A stretch of 64,000 bases of DNA from Polytrichum commune (Eukaryota > Streptophyta > Polytrichopsida > Polytrichales > Polytrichaceae), in contig OX485806.1 of the NCBI GenBank assembly GCA_950295325.1, positions 39,122,001 through 39,186,000 on the forward strand, written 5' to 3'. Shown here piece after piece: positions 22,276-34,383 of this stretch. Each line of letters begins with the position of its first letter. Within the stretch, counting starts at the first letter, position 1. Under the pieces are notes generated by a model. The model searched no databases. It saw only the letters and a program-made list of their open reading frames with translations, and was not told the origin of the DNA. Made by a program: the position numbers and the translations under genes.

Positions 22276-22909
22276 TGAGTTTCCATGTAGGCCACTCGCC
22301 CACTAGATTCTAGATATAGTGGTTGGAGGTATTTGCATGTAGATTAGCACAAGCTGCCAACCAACCACATTCATGTGGCCTACTAGAATTTGGAGGGCCT
22401 TGGACATGGTTGCTAGACTTCCATATGTCCACAAAAGCACTTTGTAACTTATAAGTGCCAAACATTAAAGGATTAAGGACCGGTTTTAGGAGGAGGATTT
22501 AACTTGAGGATGTTAGTAGGTGGGCCCTGATTTGTAGGAATGCTATTTCACAAGCATGCTTATAGGAGCCTGCTCATGTTTGTTGGATTTTAATTATGTG
22601 GACTAAGGCCCCAAGACCATGGATTGTTATTTCAAGGGCTTCTATGTAGTCTTTATAGAGGAAAAACTTTTAAGTAGGTCATATTTTTTTTTGGGCTGCC
22701 CAAGCTGCCAATAACAAATAATGGAGTTATGTACAATGTATGGAATGCTTATGCCAAACAATTATATCCTTATGTTTGATAGGAGACATACACTTAATAC
22801 ACATGAGGCAAGTGAGCGAGGGGAGGAGTGTTGATTATATAGCAAGCACAAATTGCATATGAACAATCAATTTATAACTATAGAGATGCATTGAAGCATC
22901 TTGAAGGGA
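22276..22909. other. Spacer without recognisable genes
   Basis: No ORF of interest. It follows the HET-derived array and runs into the palindrome. Confidence 0.5.
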
Positions 22910-23235
22910 TAATAGAGTTATCCTTTAATTCAAATGAGTTTGGTAGGGAGTTTCTTACAAAACCTTCCATGTTTGGCAAGCTTGAGGTGCATGCGTCGGA
23001 GGTCGTGTGGAGGTTTGAACCAATAACATTCTATATCGGTTCATTGAGGGTCAAACTCATTTTAGCACCGCATGCGTTGCTAAAATGAGTTTGACCCTCA
23101 ATTCCCTGATATAGAATGTTATTGGTTCAAACCTCCACACGACCTCCGACGCATGCACCTCAAGCTTGCCAGACATGGAAGGTTTTGTAAGAAACTCCCT
23201 ACCAAACTCCTTTGAATTAAAGGATAACTCTAATA
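22910..23235. repeat. Near-perfect palindrome, 158-bp arms, 10-nt loop
   Basis: The left arm (22910-23067) and right arm (23078-23235) are complementary at all but roughly seven positions. The differences cluster near the loop (cggttca against agggaat). The loop is ccgcatgcgt. A transcript would fold into a hairpin of about 158 bp. Part of the arm occurs as a single diverged copy at 27149-27275, so the palindrome came from inverted duplication of an older repeat. It may be a foldback element or a young small-RNA hairpin locus. ORFs crossing it are by-products. Confidence 0.95.
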
Positions 23236-23239
23236 CTAG

Positions 23240-24200
23240 GAAAATATGGAAGAAACAAAATACCAACAAGACAAAATCTATGTGGACATGAAAATAAGAA
23301 ACCAACCACACTGAGAGAATAACACACGAGCAAACATGTGCATACATATGTGCAAAGATGTGAGAGATCAAAATGACATAATTCATCAAAACAACTAAAA
23401 TGTACACAGTTGTAACTCCGAATTGTCAGGTCCGATTTACAATATGTACACAGTCCACCCTGAAGAAGCCTCTAATGTATGGTTGTTTGCCTACATAAAA
23501 CCACAAGAGAGATAGAGATGAATGAAAGCCTATAAAATACCATGTATCAATTGTCTCTTCTTGGAAAGTACTATCACACACAAGTGTGGGACATAGTGAA
23601 CCCAAATCTTTGAACTATACTTTCCATAGCCCACATGTTACACATCTCCATTGACGTGTGATGTATACGTTGCCACATGTTACAGTTGTGCCTTCGGACT
23701 GCATAAATCTCCTTCAAGGCATGGATCGGAGGTACGATGGCCACGTTTAAACAATTACTAAGACGAAAATATTTGCAACAACAATGATCTGCATTTTGAA
23801 TATGCAACATGTGTGGGTCATTTGGTGTGTCCTAGCTAACAACGGTTGTTTATATTTTCGTCATCATAGCCATCCGAATCCAGTATAATGGGAGGGGAAT
23901 TCTGCCAATCCATCGGACCAATGTTGGAGATGTACACAATCACTTGTCAACATTGCAAGTGTAAGCCTTAGTGTATTTCTTTGTATGTTGCAAAGATGTA
24001 TGATATTATCCATTTCAAGCAGATGGTCACATGGGCATGATGCATATTGATTTTCATATATTTCCAATTGCCTCGGGGAAGTGCAAAAACATTGTCGACA
24101 CAATGAGATAGCTCATGCGGGAGGAGGTTTCCAAAGCTCCACCTGAGACAATATCTTCTATTGCTTTGACTGTTTCAAAGTCTTGGATGTCATCGGAGAT
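23240..24200. other. Spacer without recognisable genes
   Basis: Short ORFs on both strands without recognisable domains. Possible decayed continuation of the pseudogene that follows. Confidence 0.45.
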
Positions 24201-24208
24201 GTTGGTGC

Positions 24209-25070
24209 ATGAGGGAGGAAAGTGCAACTCCCTGTGATAAAGCATCCATGTTAGATTTTCTCTCAAAATTCAAAAAGATTTTATCTCCAAACATACAGAG
24301 CGAGTTCAATTCTTTAAAAACTAGTACGTCTAGAAGGGCAACATTGAGCATTCTGAAGTTGAAGCGCATGAACAAATTTGATTTCATACAGGACAATATT
24401 TTCCCAGGACAAGGTTTTTCCAAGGTGTACTTATTCAAGATGTCTAAGCATTGGGCCTGAACTCGGTGTGAACTCGGTAAATCACATGCAATCAAGTGGG
24501 TCCTTGGAAGGGGCTTGGATTGTTTTTTGACCATGCTACGAGTGTCAAAGATTGGACGACAACGGCATGTCCCATCTACGATCTATATTTTCGATGGATA
24601 ATGATAACCATCATTTGCGACATGCAATTGGAGGATTATGATAGCCAATGTATGTTGTGGTTTGGCATAATAGAGCTCACAAAAAAACATGGGGTCAATG
24701 ACATGTCATTCCATGGTTTCATGGTTGAGAATGCACAAACAAACTTGATTGGTGTCAAAAGGGTATTTTGCAACAAGAATTCAAATGAACCAATGGAGGA
24801 CATGGAGAAGACTTATGAATTTCATCGGGTCCAATCCTTATGAAAACATAAGAAGACTCATATCGAGAATTGCTTTTACAAGGAATTGGATTCACTTATG
24901 CATACAAGGAGTCCAAGACTTTGGATGAGTGTGATGTGGATTGTCATAAATTTCAGTTGTGGATATGAATATCAAGGGTTTGTGGTCCTTAAGGAGAGGC
25001 CGAGATATTGCAGTGGCTTATGTTTTGTCACTACCGTGTCCATTAGTGGGCATCCTTCATTCACTTTGTA
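24209..25070 (+). pseudogene. Decayed transposase-like ORF of a repetitive plant family
   Basis: Pieces of one protein appear in successive frames: FPGQGFSKVYLFKMS near 24400, a 100-residue open stretch at 24540-24842 with ICDMQLEDYDSQ and FHGFMVENAQTN, and then, in another frame after a stop, YAYKESKTLDECD near 24890 and a worn QWLMFCHYRV-like stretch near 25010. The order and spacing resemble an uncharacterised multicopy plant ORF, perhaps of Mutator-like transposase type. Frameshifts and stops show it is dead. The family name is tentative. Confidence 0.5.
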
Positions 25071-25079
25071 AGTTTTTTT

Positions 25080-27148
25080 TTAATTTAATAAAAAAAAATT
25101 AGGTGCATTTTTGGTCCCCAATCGTTGATTGGATTGTCATCTTTAGTTTTGCATGGTCGTCATCCGGGATCTGCACTACTCATTTTTTTTGGATTCCACA
25201 TTTTACATATGTTTTGTCATTCTCATTGTATGTAGCAGTAGTCATAATATCTATTGTTATGGTTTTTTGTTTCTGGATGGAGGATATGACATTGCCAAAA
25301 CTTGCAGACATACCAACCTGCAAGTTGTCGAAAAATATTCATAACATTTGGCTACATATATGTGGGAATAAAGGCGTTGATCTCTTTGATGCAACATCTG
25401 ACAACTTGACAATGGTCATCATATAAATTTCTCAATATTGTTAGTTCCTAGAGAGTGCTAAAGAAAGGTAGGTCCTCTAGGTTGGAGTTGCTCCCACGTG
25501 CAGCTTGTCATCAAGGATCCCTTGTATCCTTGCCCATGTGATAGACAAGCATGCATTCGAGTTCCATGATAGACTCCCTCATTTGGAAGGTGAAGGACAT
25601 TTTAAATTCATGAAGTGTATAATTTCTAATGATTTGGGTTCCCCCAATGAGTCTCATCATCTAGATATAGTTGATTTCAACACTACAAAATGTCCAAGGA
25701 TTGTGTTGCACTGATTGCCATGAAGCCCCCATCTTGGCCAAGTAATATACACTAAATTTTTTTCCCATGTTTTGGCACATTGCAAGAATAAGTCCCAAGT
25801 CCCATGTGGCTATTCAAAGCTCTAGACAAGCAAAGTGTTCCAACAAAATAGGCTCAAAGATTCCTACGCCATGCTTTGAAGGTCGTTTTAAACCTACGAA
25901 TATGAAGTAGGCTAGGCAAAACTTTATGTGATTATGCCCGAGTGATATCCAATTATGCATTGGGGGTACCATTCGTCCTTCCACTATCTTCAAACCCGCA
26001 TTACCGCAGACTTGGATTGTGAAAAATGGCACAAACCTGACAAATGCAAAGATTTCTTTCTTTGGGGGATGTAGGGTTCAAATTGCATAGACTTGGTCAG
26101 GCATTGCCTCTTGTTCTCAAGGGTGTAGCAGATGACTGCCTTGTGGGGCACCTCACAACGCGCGAAGGTAAGAGAATCAAGTGTTCCAAACCAACTGAAG
26201 AGCATTATCTGAAGATGAATCTTGGGCGTTTCATGTCCTTGAACTTTATGAAGAGGATGCAACTAACCCCTCCCAGTGATGGCAGAGTTTAGATTGCCAC
26301 CAACCAAAACAGTGCCACACCGGCTATAAAGCATGTGTTGGCAATCAATCAGAATCCTAAATGTAGTTGTCCCAATTATTGGAAGATGCACTCAGGTAGT
26401 ATTGGTGATATAAGTATATAAATACCTTGCAAGTATTTTGTATCATTTGTTTCTGGTTGTGTTTAGAACATATCCACATAGTGACATTTGCATCCATAGT
26501 CCTACATGGAGTGAAGAAGAATTTGCAAAATTGTTGGCTCGTGATCTAGTGATGTAGTGCAAGAACTTTAAATTAGTATGTAGTTGAGAAGCTTACAATT
26601 TACATGCATATTGTCCATTTTGATGTGTGATGTGTCTATGAAACTATTGCCATTGATGTGGGTTTAAGTCCTGTAAAACATGTAGTTGGCAAATTTGACA
26701 ATCACTAAACAAATTTTGAAAAAGTTATTTGTGTTTATGCTCACAACTACATTACCATTTAGCAATTATATTGTATATTTCATGTATGATAAGTTCACTA
26801 TCTCTCATGTGATTCACATGAATTTATGTAGATTGTTGGTGCATGATGTCATGCTTGAGAAAGAGGGCTCATAAAATTGTTTTCATTTTTGGGTGTTGTT
26901 ATTCTTTGTCTGGAAGTATGTGAGCGTATTCAATCATTGTGCATTGATCTTGGAGAACTCTTGCTCTCATTGGATGATACAAAAGGCTTACCTTAGTGTA
27001 CATGTAATCCTTATATACATGTGTGGGCCCCGTATTGCCTTGGATTTGTTTGATGCTTCTAGATGGCCTATTGAAATAATCAAACATAATATTTTTTGAT
27101 GTTGAAGGCTTTTGTCTTTTGACCAAAGGCGCCGCAACCTGTGGGATA
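25080..27148. other. Spacer without recognisable genes
   Basis: ORFs up to 107 codons, none with a recognised domain. It may include further decayed parts of the preceding pseudogene. Confidence 0.45.
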
Positions 27149-27275
27149 TTAGAGTTATCCTTTAACTCAACCGGAGTTTTAGTAGGGAGTTGGTTGTTTC
27201 ACATGCATAACTTTCCATGTTCGGTAAGTTATGGGTGCATGCTTGAAGTCAATGTGGAGGTTTGAACTCTTCCTG
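27149..27275 (+). repeat. Single-arm relative of the 22910-23235 palindrome
   Basis: Contains attagagttatcctttaa, tagtagggagtt, aactttccatgttcggtaag and gtggaggtttgaac in the same order as the palindrome arm, with more divergence. No inverted partner is nearby. Confidence 0.75.
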
Positions 27276-27279
27276 AATG

Positions 27280-28060
27280 GATATTGGAGTACAATGTTTG
27301 GGAGCTTAGTTTTGGACCTTACTGCTAGAGATATTGAATGTAGGGCAATTTTGTCATGTATGTCATTTAATGTCACCTACAAACAATGTATACATAACAC
27401 CTCCCCGCACTATGGATATTATTTTGATTGACATGTAAAGTATGTTGTTTGTTGTTGCACATGTGGTGTACGATGGAATCTCTCACAACTATAAACCATA
27501 CATCAACAAGACCCTAACCATGTAACTTAACTCGTAGGAAATGTTGTCCATTATCTGTAGGATTTTGGGTTCAAGTTCATTCTCTTCTAGACACATCTCA
27601 AAATACCAAAAGTGTAGGCAACATATTGTACCACCTAGCTAAGAGATATGCATAGTAACCGAGTCTACTCCAAGTAATAGCATAACTAATCTTTTGGGGT
27701 TTGTGAATGAAAAATTGGAAAACCTCCCTACCACAATGCACTTAGCCGTGGATATTTTTGGTCACCTCTCCAGCCCTTTTCTTGGGCAACTAGTAAAAAT
27801 TAAATTATTTTTTGGGCAACCAGGAAAATATGAAATCCTTGTATCACCTCATCATGAACATGTCTATCTATAGGCCCATTTGTCCCATAGAAATAGGCCC
27901 CTACTCATGCTCATGCTCATTTCCTAACTTCACTCCCCCGATTTGAGAAGATGAGAGTAGTTGGTTGGCACATATGAACCCTACCCCATCATACTCCACC
28001 TACATTTGGGCAAGTTTGTCCTTATTCCCACTAGAATTTGGTGAGCCTACATGGAAAGTC
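27280..28060. other. Spacer without recognisable genes
   Basis: Nothing recognisable. A 128-codon ORF starting near 27965 overlaps a HET-array-like repeat and is not supported as a gene. Confidence 0.45.
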
Positions 28061-28074
28061 ACCCTTAGTTTTCC

Positions 28075-28185
28075 AGTGTTTGATCTATTTGGTCATTTCC
28101 TCGGGCACCAAACCAAGTCGCCCTTTGTCAACCTAGAGGTTGGCAACGTAAAGAATACTCAACCTACCTACTTTCACGATCTACC
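28075..28185 (+). repeat. Dispersed copy of the HET-derived array unit
   Basis: Shares catttcctcgggca, caaaccaagtcgccctttgt, aacgtaaagaatactcaac and cctacctactttcacgatct with the flank part of the array at 21440-22200. A weaker piece lies at 31018-31062. The unit has therefore moved beyond the tandem array. Confidence 0.65.
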
Positions 28186-28989
28186 TGGGGGCATTCACGG
28201 TTGGGGTACTACTTTTGGGTGTCTAACGGAAAAGGGACTTTTTTGGATAACTTCACATGCTTGGTATGCTTGGATTTGTATTGTGAAGCATATTTTGGAT
28301 CATACCTACCATTCATACTCCATATTGAGTACACCGACAAAGTTAATTTAGAAGGAATAGGGTCATCTAGGATATCATTTTGATTCCTTAAAGGACATTT
28401 AGGAGTGTTGCCTTAATTGTTCACCTTAGGATCAAGGAATGAAAAGGACAACAAGAATTAGTCGAAACGATCCCAAATTTTTTCCTCACAATCATCGTTC
28501 AAGTGTGTACCAATAGAACCAAAAATGTATTCAATACCAATTGCCCAACTTTACATGTGGCACCAAACATGGCCAAAAATACATATGTACACGGCCACAC
28601 GTAAAAGGAACGTCTAGTATAAGAATTGGACAAAAAAAATTATATGAATGGACACATGACACTTATGCCAAGGTACCAAGATGCAAAACAGGAAATATTT
28701 GACCACCAATGTACATCTAAATAACAAAAATGCCATTGATGTCGCCAAATTGTCAATTTTTATTTTGGATTCATGCTGCTCTAGAAATCCCGTCACCTTC
28801 CCGCTGACGCTTATCCGAGAAGATCCAGGCCGTTGGTTCTCCCCGATTTTTTGGCAATTAATAGAAATACCCTAAACGTACCCAAATATTGCGAAGTCCT
28901 TAAGTCCTTTGTCCCAAAAGTAGTACCTCAATCGTGAATGGACCCACCTATTTCACCCCTACTTATCATACTTCTGCGTCCAAAATATA

Positions 28990-29320
28990 CTCTAAACTCA
29001 GTAATATCACGCTTGTGGCAACCAAAGTGCATGTGATGTAAAGGAGTTATGTGGTGGTTACACGGATGAGTGATAAAAGAGGATTAGTATAGCATGTGAC
29101 ATTGTGGAATAACACAAAGTCAACATTGCAATAATGATAATAAATGCAATGATGACAATGTGATGTGTGCCAATGTGTGGTTTGAATTCTTTGGTGGGTT
29201 ATTCGATGAGTAAACGTGATATATGGGAGAGAAATGTGCAACAAGGAGCAAGATTTAAACTAGGGTTTTGGGATATAAGAAAAGGAGTGACATTAAGGGT
29301 GTTGACATTACGGAGTTTAG
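28990..29320 (+). repeat. Third copy of the copy A/B distal segment
   Basis: Aligns with 2210-2560 and 10330-10685 (aatatcacg motif, aatgatgacaatgtgatg, tgtggtttgaattctttggtgg, ttttgggatataag). It carries the fifth inverted-repeat motif at 29003-29040, with a worn right arm. This part of the duplicated segment is therefore a dispersed repeat. Confidence 0.8.
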
Positions 29321-29328
29321 AGTGTAGC

Positions 29329-29676
29329 CTCGGGGGGGGGGGGCAGTGTGTTAAAAAGTTAAGGATATAGGTGCGAACAACCACTATTTTATAGGGGGGT
29401 ATTACTTTCAATTCTCTTCTTTTTTTCACATGCTATCATTATGTAAATTTCTACTTTGGGTTAATAGAAAAATGGCTTGCATTACTTATAATTTCAAATT
29501 ACCTATTATTCCATACCTTATAGTACTTTAAAGATGTCCAGTGCCATTTTTGATACCCTATATTACTCTTAAGCCCAATTATAAATTTTTGCTCCCATGT
29601 TTTTAAAATACCCTATCATTTGTTCGCACGTATATTGCTACTCCAACCAATGACTACCCCCCCCCCCCCCCCCGAG
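29329..29676. mobile_element. Foldback element with G/C-run ends
   Basis: A run of 12 G (29332-29343) and a run of 17 C (29657-29673) mark the ends. Just inside, gtgcgaacaa (about 29371) is mirrored by ttgttcgcac (about 29622), and both ends are bordered by gagtgtag. It is about 345 bp and non-coding. Confidence 0.5.
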
Positions 29677-29679
29677 AGT

Positions 29680-31129
29680 GTAGCGGACTCCCTAAACAAG
29701 ATCCCATCTTTGTTTAGAAGCAAAAAGTTATGTAGAGATGCCATGTAAAATGTGACTTCACATAGAACAACAAAAGCAAGCTAGTTATACCTTTGCTCTC
29801 AACTTTCCATCCTTTCTTCCTCTCCTCCTTCCTTCAAGTTGTAATTCCTTGTAAAAAAACTCACAATCTACATACATTCAGAAACCACTTAACTTTTTCA
29901 CCTTTAACTTAATATATAGTGTTTGGTTTTTTTATACTTTTAAGTTTTGAACGGGTTTAAAGCTTTATTTGATGCATTGTCCTATGTCAAAGAGAAAATC
30001 AAAATATATTCAAAAGAGACATTATGATCATGTTAAGTATGTACTTGCATCCAAGGCCCAACATACACGTTGTGTATTTAAATTCATAACTTCAAATTGA
30101 AAATTCCATTAGAAGAGTGAATTCATTTATTATAAGTACTCAAATATAGAATATCAAGATGAGATCTTCATTACTTATCAGCAAAAGTAATTCTCAAAAG
30201 CAATTGGCCAAATCTGGTATAGAATGCAAATATCAAGACCTTCAATACTTGGAATTTGAAAATTTTCCCATATCTTTGAATTCATTATAAAATTGAGGAT
30301 ATCACCAAAAAAAAAATTAATGTCAATCTAGCATTTATTTAAATATAATTTAGACAAATACTTATTCAATATCACTTACCTACACACCACTTGCACCATC
30401 TTCTAGAATGTGTAGAATGTTTTGAAAAGGTTTTTGTCTACATTAATTGCTTGACTTTGTAAATTAATATGTTCTTTTGATTTTTTGATTTTTCTCAAAA
30501 ATTAAAGTTGGTATATAGTTTTGAATCACTTTCTCTTAAACCAAGTTTGTAGGGATCAAGAACTGACCACCAAATTACTATGCTTGCACCCAGTGTGATC
30601 GTATCATCAACGCCGTGTTGTGGATTGTACTTGAGATGCAATTTGTAGTATCTATCATAAAATGATTAGTGTTTAGGTAATTTAGTGAGTTTAAAACCCA
30701 AAATAAATGAGTCACATTGAAGTAAGGACATCGATTGTCATGGTTTGTCTCATTGTATTTGTGAAGAACTTGCAGTGGCTATAAACAAACTCCTTTCGTT
30801 GAAAAATATGGCAGACCGTATCCACTTATTCACAAACATTTTGAATACAATGATGGGTAGGAGCCTTGCCACTAATTTTCTAACATAATATGCGCTTTTC
30901 ATCCACAATTTATTATGTTGATACGGCAATGGCTGGCCTTTGCCCGTAGCATATGCTTTATATCCATTACACCCTTCATGTTGAAAAATTGGTAACTCAC
31001 CTTATACTTTGACCTTGAGAACCTAAAGAATTGTCGCTCACAACCCACCTACATTCACAAGTTGAGGGGAATAAGGATGCAAGAGGAGTAAATTAATTTG
31101 TTGGCGACAAAGGAATGATGACAGAAATA
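29680..31129. other. AT-rich spacer without recognisable genes
   Basis: No ORF of interest. Only the short HET-array-like stretch at 31018-31062 is notable. Confidence 0.5.
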
Positions 31130-32447
31130 TAGTCTAACCTTGATAATGTCACACCATCCGTTTCACCAAAAAGAGTGATATAAACAAGGTGTGACATATT
31201 TGATAATGTCACATTTTGAAGATTTGTGTATAATGTGATATTATTAAAAAAATAGGTAGAAAATCAAAATAAAATTACAATGTAAAAAAGAAAATAACAA
31301 ATACGAGACTTCAATGTTTTTGAATGTAAAAACTAATTCAAAATTGTGAATAACAACAAGAGCACATCATAATGTGTCATTGAGATCAGGTAAAGACCTC
31401 TCACTACAGTAGAGACAAAGAAGCTTCTAATGTCACATTGTTTTGTTGATGTTAAATGTGCAACACCAATTCTAATGAGTTTGTCATGGATTTTTTCCAT
31501 TCCTAGCAACTCCAGAGTGTTGAAAATTTGAGAACCTTGGCTAGCCATAAAATTGAAAACATCTTTAGCATTGTTTTGTGCATCGCTTAGCTTCACTACT
31601 TTAGACTCATCATCAACAATCAATGGGTCTACTTCCATGGAATCAAGAACATGTTCACCATCTTGTACTAATTGCACAAGCTCCTCAGTAGAATATTCCA
31701 CCTCAAAATCATCTTCACCTTCCATGTTTATGTACTCCAAAGGACAAAGCTTTTCTACAGGCTTGCCTTCGACATCCAAACCCAAATTCAATGCGGCGAT
31801 GAGATTGCCCAATTCCAAAGTTGTTTCCTTCATTTTGGACTTCATACGTTCATCAAAATTGTTGATATCTGCATTCCACTACGTAGGCAATATGGCGGAC
31901 TTTCTCCAACAATTTCTAATGGTTTGATCATCTAATTCATGCCATGCCGCCACACACCATAGCATAGCTTGAAATAAATCAACATTCAGTTTCCCCAAAT
32001 CTTCATTTGAGTTGTTATCAATTTGTTACAAAGTCCAGGCCACAAGCTTGCGCTTATAGCACATTTTGAATGTTGCAATTACTCCTTGATCCAAAGGCTG
32101 AACAACTGAAGTCACATTTGGTGGAAGGAACAAGATAGTGATATGGGAGAGTACAAAAGCATTAAACCCATCTATAACTTTCTTGACCTCACCATGAATA
32201 TCATGGCTTCCTGCATGACCCTATTCTTTCGGCTACTACAATCTATCCATCCAACCATCACATACAATCCATCCATACTAGGTATTATCACATTTACACT
32301 ATGGATTTTGGAAAAAAATAGTGACATTACCAAGGGTGATAGGGATAATAACGAGGGAGTTTTACACTATGAAAATCGGTTTCAAACTTTTAGGTGACAA
32401 TATCAAGGCGTTCTATTAACAAGGGTGACATTATCAAGGTTAGACTG
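31130..32447 (-). mobile_element. pogo/Tigger-type DNA transposon with broken transposase
   Basis: It is 1318 bp with inverted ends agtctaaccttgataatg and its complement, flanked by TA on both sides (31128-31129 and 32448-32449). The ends match the 13673-14863 element in reverse. The minus strand encodes the C-terminal half of a DDE transposase (31333-32140). It is too short for an intact autonomous copy. Confidence 0.88.
31333..32140 (-). pseudogene. DDE transposase (pogo/Tigger family), fragment
   Basis: Reading from 32140 leftward gives LPPNVTSVVQPLDQGVIATF, the hallmark preceding the last catalytic residue in pogo/Tigger and CENP-B-related transposases, then YKRKL and AMLWCVAAWHEL. Two in-frame stops interrupt this part (after AWTL near 32020 and after AILPT near 31880). 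A 170-codon open frame follows to 31333 with acidic EYSTEELVQLV-like sequence typical of the C-terminus. The DNA-binding domains and most of the catalytic domain are missing. It is non-functional. Confidence 0.85.
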
Positions 32448-32504
32448 TAGATGAATTCCTATAGACGTGCTTAGGGCCACTTCACACACGTGACTGAGGG
32501 CCAT

Positions 32505-32835
32505 TACGACATCCAAGGCTTATCGGCTATGGTGTCCTCAGAAGAAAAAAATAGTGGTCACGAGAGACGTTATTTTTTATGAAGAAACCTCATCTCATTT
32601 CTCTCCACCGAAATCAGCTACATCCTCTTCTACTTTCTTTCCTAATTATTCTCTCCTTTTTTCTATTGCCTCGGCAGCTTCTCAATCCTCTTTCTCAATC
32701 AGCACTACCTCTGATAGCAGCTCTGAGAATGTTTCTTTTCCTTCTGTTTCTGCCTCTGTTTCCCCACCAGGGGTCTCACAGTCTTCCCCATCAATGGGAG
32801 ATCCTAGATCTAGTTCTACACTCATTAGCAGTTGA
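32505..32835 (+). pseudogene. Ty1/copia polyprotein fragment
   Basis: The plus strand reads AYRLWCPQKKKIVVTRDVIF followed by YEETSSHF and a serine-rich stretch. The motif R-L-W-x-P...V-x-R-D-V-x-F marks the end of the integrase region in Ty1/copia Pol. No reverse transcriptase, protease or LTR is seen nearby. It abuts the pogo-like element, which may have landed beside or within it. Confidence 0.7.
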
Positions 32836-32839
32836 TGAC

Positions 32840-34383
32840 ATGTGCAGATGTGTTAGGGCATGTTGATTGCACCCAACATTCCTGGTTTTGCCAATGTAGA
32901 TCACCATCATGCTCAATACAAACTGGATCAGTACATTAATTGAATGATCCTTTCCCAGGTGAGGACGCAGATAGTTTTGGAGAGGAGCTACGAGTTTTGG
33001 CTACCAGCCCACATTACCAACCCCCCCCCCCCCGGGAGAGTAGATCAGCTCAAAACTTGATGCATGCATGTCAATTCTGCTGTAGACTCTTCTTACGAAT
33101 TAAAAATGCGACTCCAGTATTGTAATGCAATAAAATATGTTTCCAGAGACAACCAAAGCACTCATCGAGTGATTAGCAAAGTCTATTCTTGATGCCTCAA
33201 TTCATGTTAAGATATCTGAATTAAACCAGGATATATGTCACACATCTTTCTGGAATGGCCATAAATGTTACACAGTGATACATACCTACGCCACTCCTAA
33301 TTTCCATTCAAAGAGAATTTACCCTAAACAACATTTACACTGTGAGCACTGCGCTGGCCAAATATGCAATCCTAAGCCCATTGTATGATGCGTTGTCTTC
33401 TACGTGTACGTCCAGCTCAACTGTGTTGTCAGCACTGCGATCTGCCAAGTCACAAACTCTCCTGATAACATTTTTGTTCCTGGAGCTCAGGGAAACAGAA
33501 CAAGCAGCCTCACCACATTTTCTTGGTTCGATCTCCTTCAGACTGAGCAGGTAGCGTGAACTTGCAGTCCGAGAGCTTGCAATTCTTGCAATCCTTGTTG
33601 AAAAGACTACAGCAAATTATCACAAAAGACGCACTGTCGTGGGAATTAACGATGTCCTTTAAATTGTGATGACGTATTCTTACAACTCCATAATAGCCCA
33701 CCTTCTACTCAACTGTGTGCAACAACTTTCTTGAGTCCTTGCTGTTGATCGGCTTTCATGAGGATCTGAAACTGATACATGAAAGATGGAGGTGAAATCA
33801 ATGAACGACCTTAACACTTCAGCTTTCGAAAACTTTGTTAGGGAAACAGGCTCCTCCAAACTTCATCACGAGGGGTGTCATTATACATTTGGGGTAATTG
33901 CGTGGTTGGTTGTTGTATGTGCACTTACAATCATCATATGTCACTCAATCCTTCAAAAGTTGATTTGGCTCATCGGCCGACTTGCAACGATGAAACTCCT
34001 CATGACAACCTGAATCAGGAAGGTCATCATTAATTATGATAATCAATCACATATATAATATATATATACAGAATGTAAATGCTGGAAGAATGAAAATAAG
34101 TACAATGTAAAAAAGCAATGCAGTTTCGATTGGATTTATCTTTGATCTCCCAAGTGGGTAAACCATGGTAAAGAGAAAACATACAAAGAAATAATTGCAG
34201 GTTCAGGAGAAATGTATGTAGTAGTTGAGCAGCATAATTTGGTCTCAAGGTAAATTCATGCAACTCAAGGACGAAGAAAGCATTTATTGGCTATGTATAA
34301 AGAGTGATCCCATTTAGAATAGTTGTGTCAAAATTTAGCGCCACTATTGATCTAGAGGTGAGAAGATTTGGTGGCGTTCCGCA
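32840..34383. other. Spacer and probable MRS2 promoter region
   Basis: Contains a run of 13 C (33021-33033) and short ORFs, including a 75-codon one at 33786 with a hydrophobic stretch that could not be supported. The last few hundred bases before 34384 should contain the MRS2 promoter; no clear TATA box was assigned. Confidence 0.4.

Noticed and set aside
27965..28351. 128-codon ORF
   Set aside because: Overlaps a dispersed HET-array-like repeat and has no recognisable motif.
32554..32835. Serine-rich 93-codon ORF as a gene
   Set aside because: Its start is part of a Ty1/copia Pol motif that continues upstream, so it is a retrotransposon scrap.
33786..34013. 75-codon ORF with a possible membrane segment
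   Set aside because: No homology recognised and no support for transcription; could be chance in this AT-rich region.
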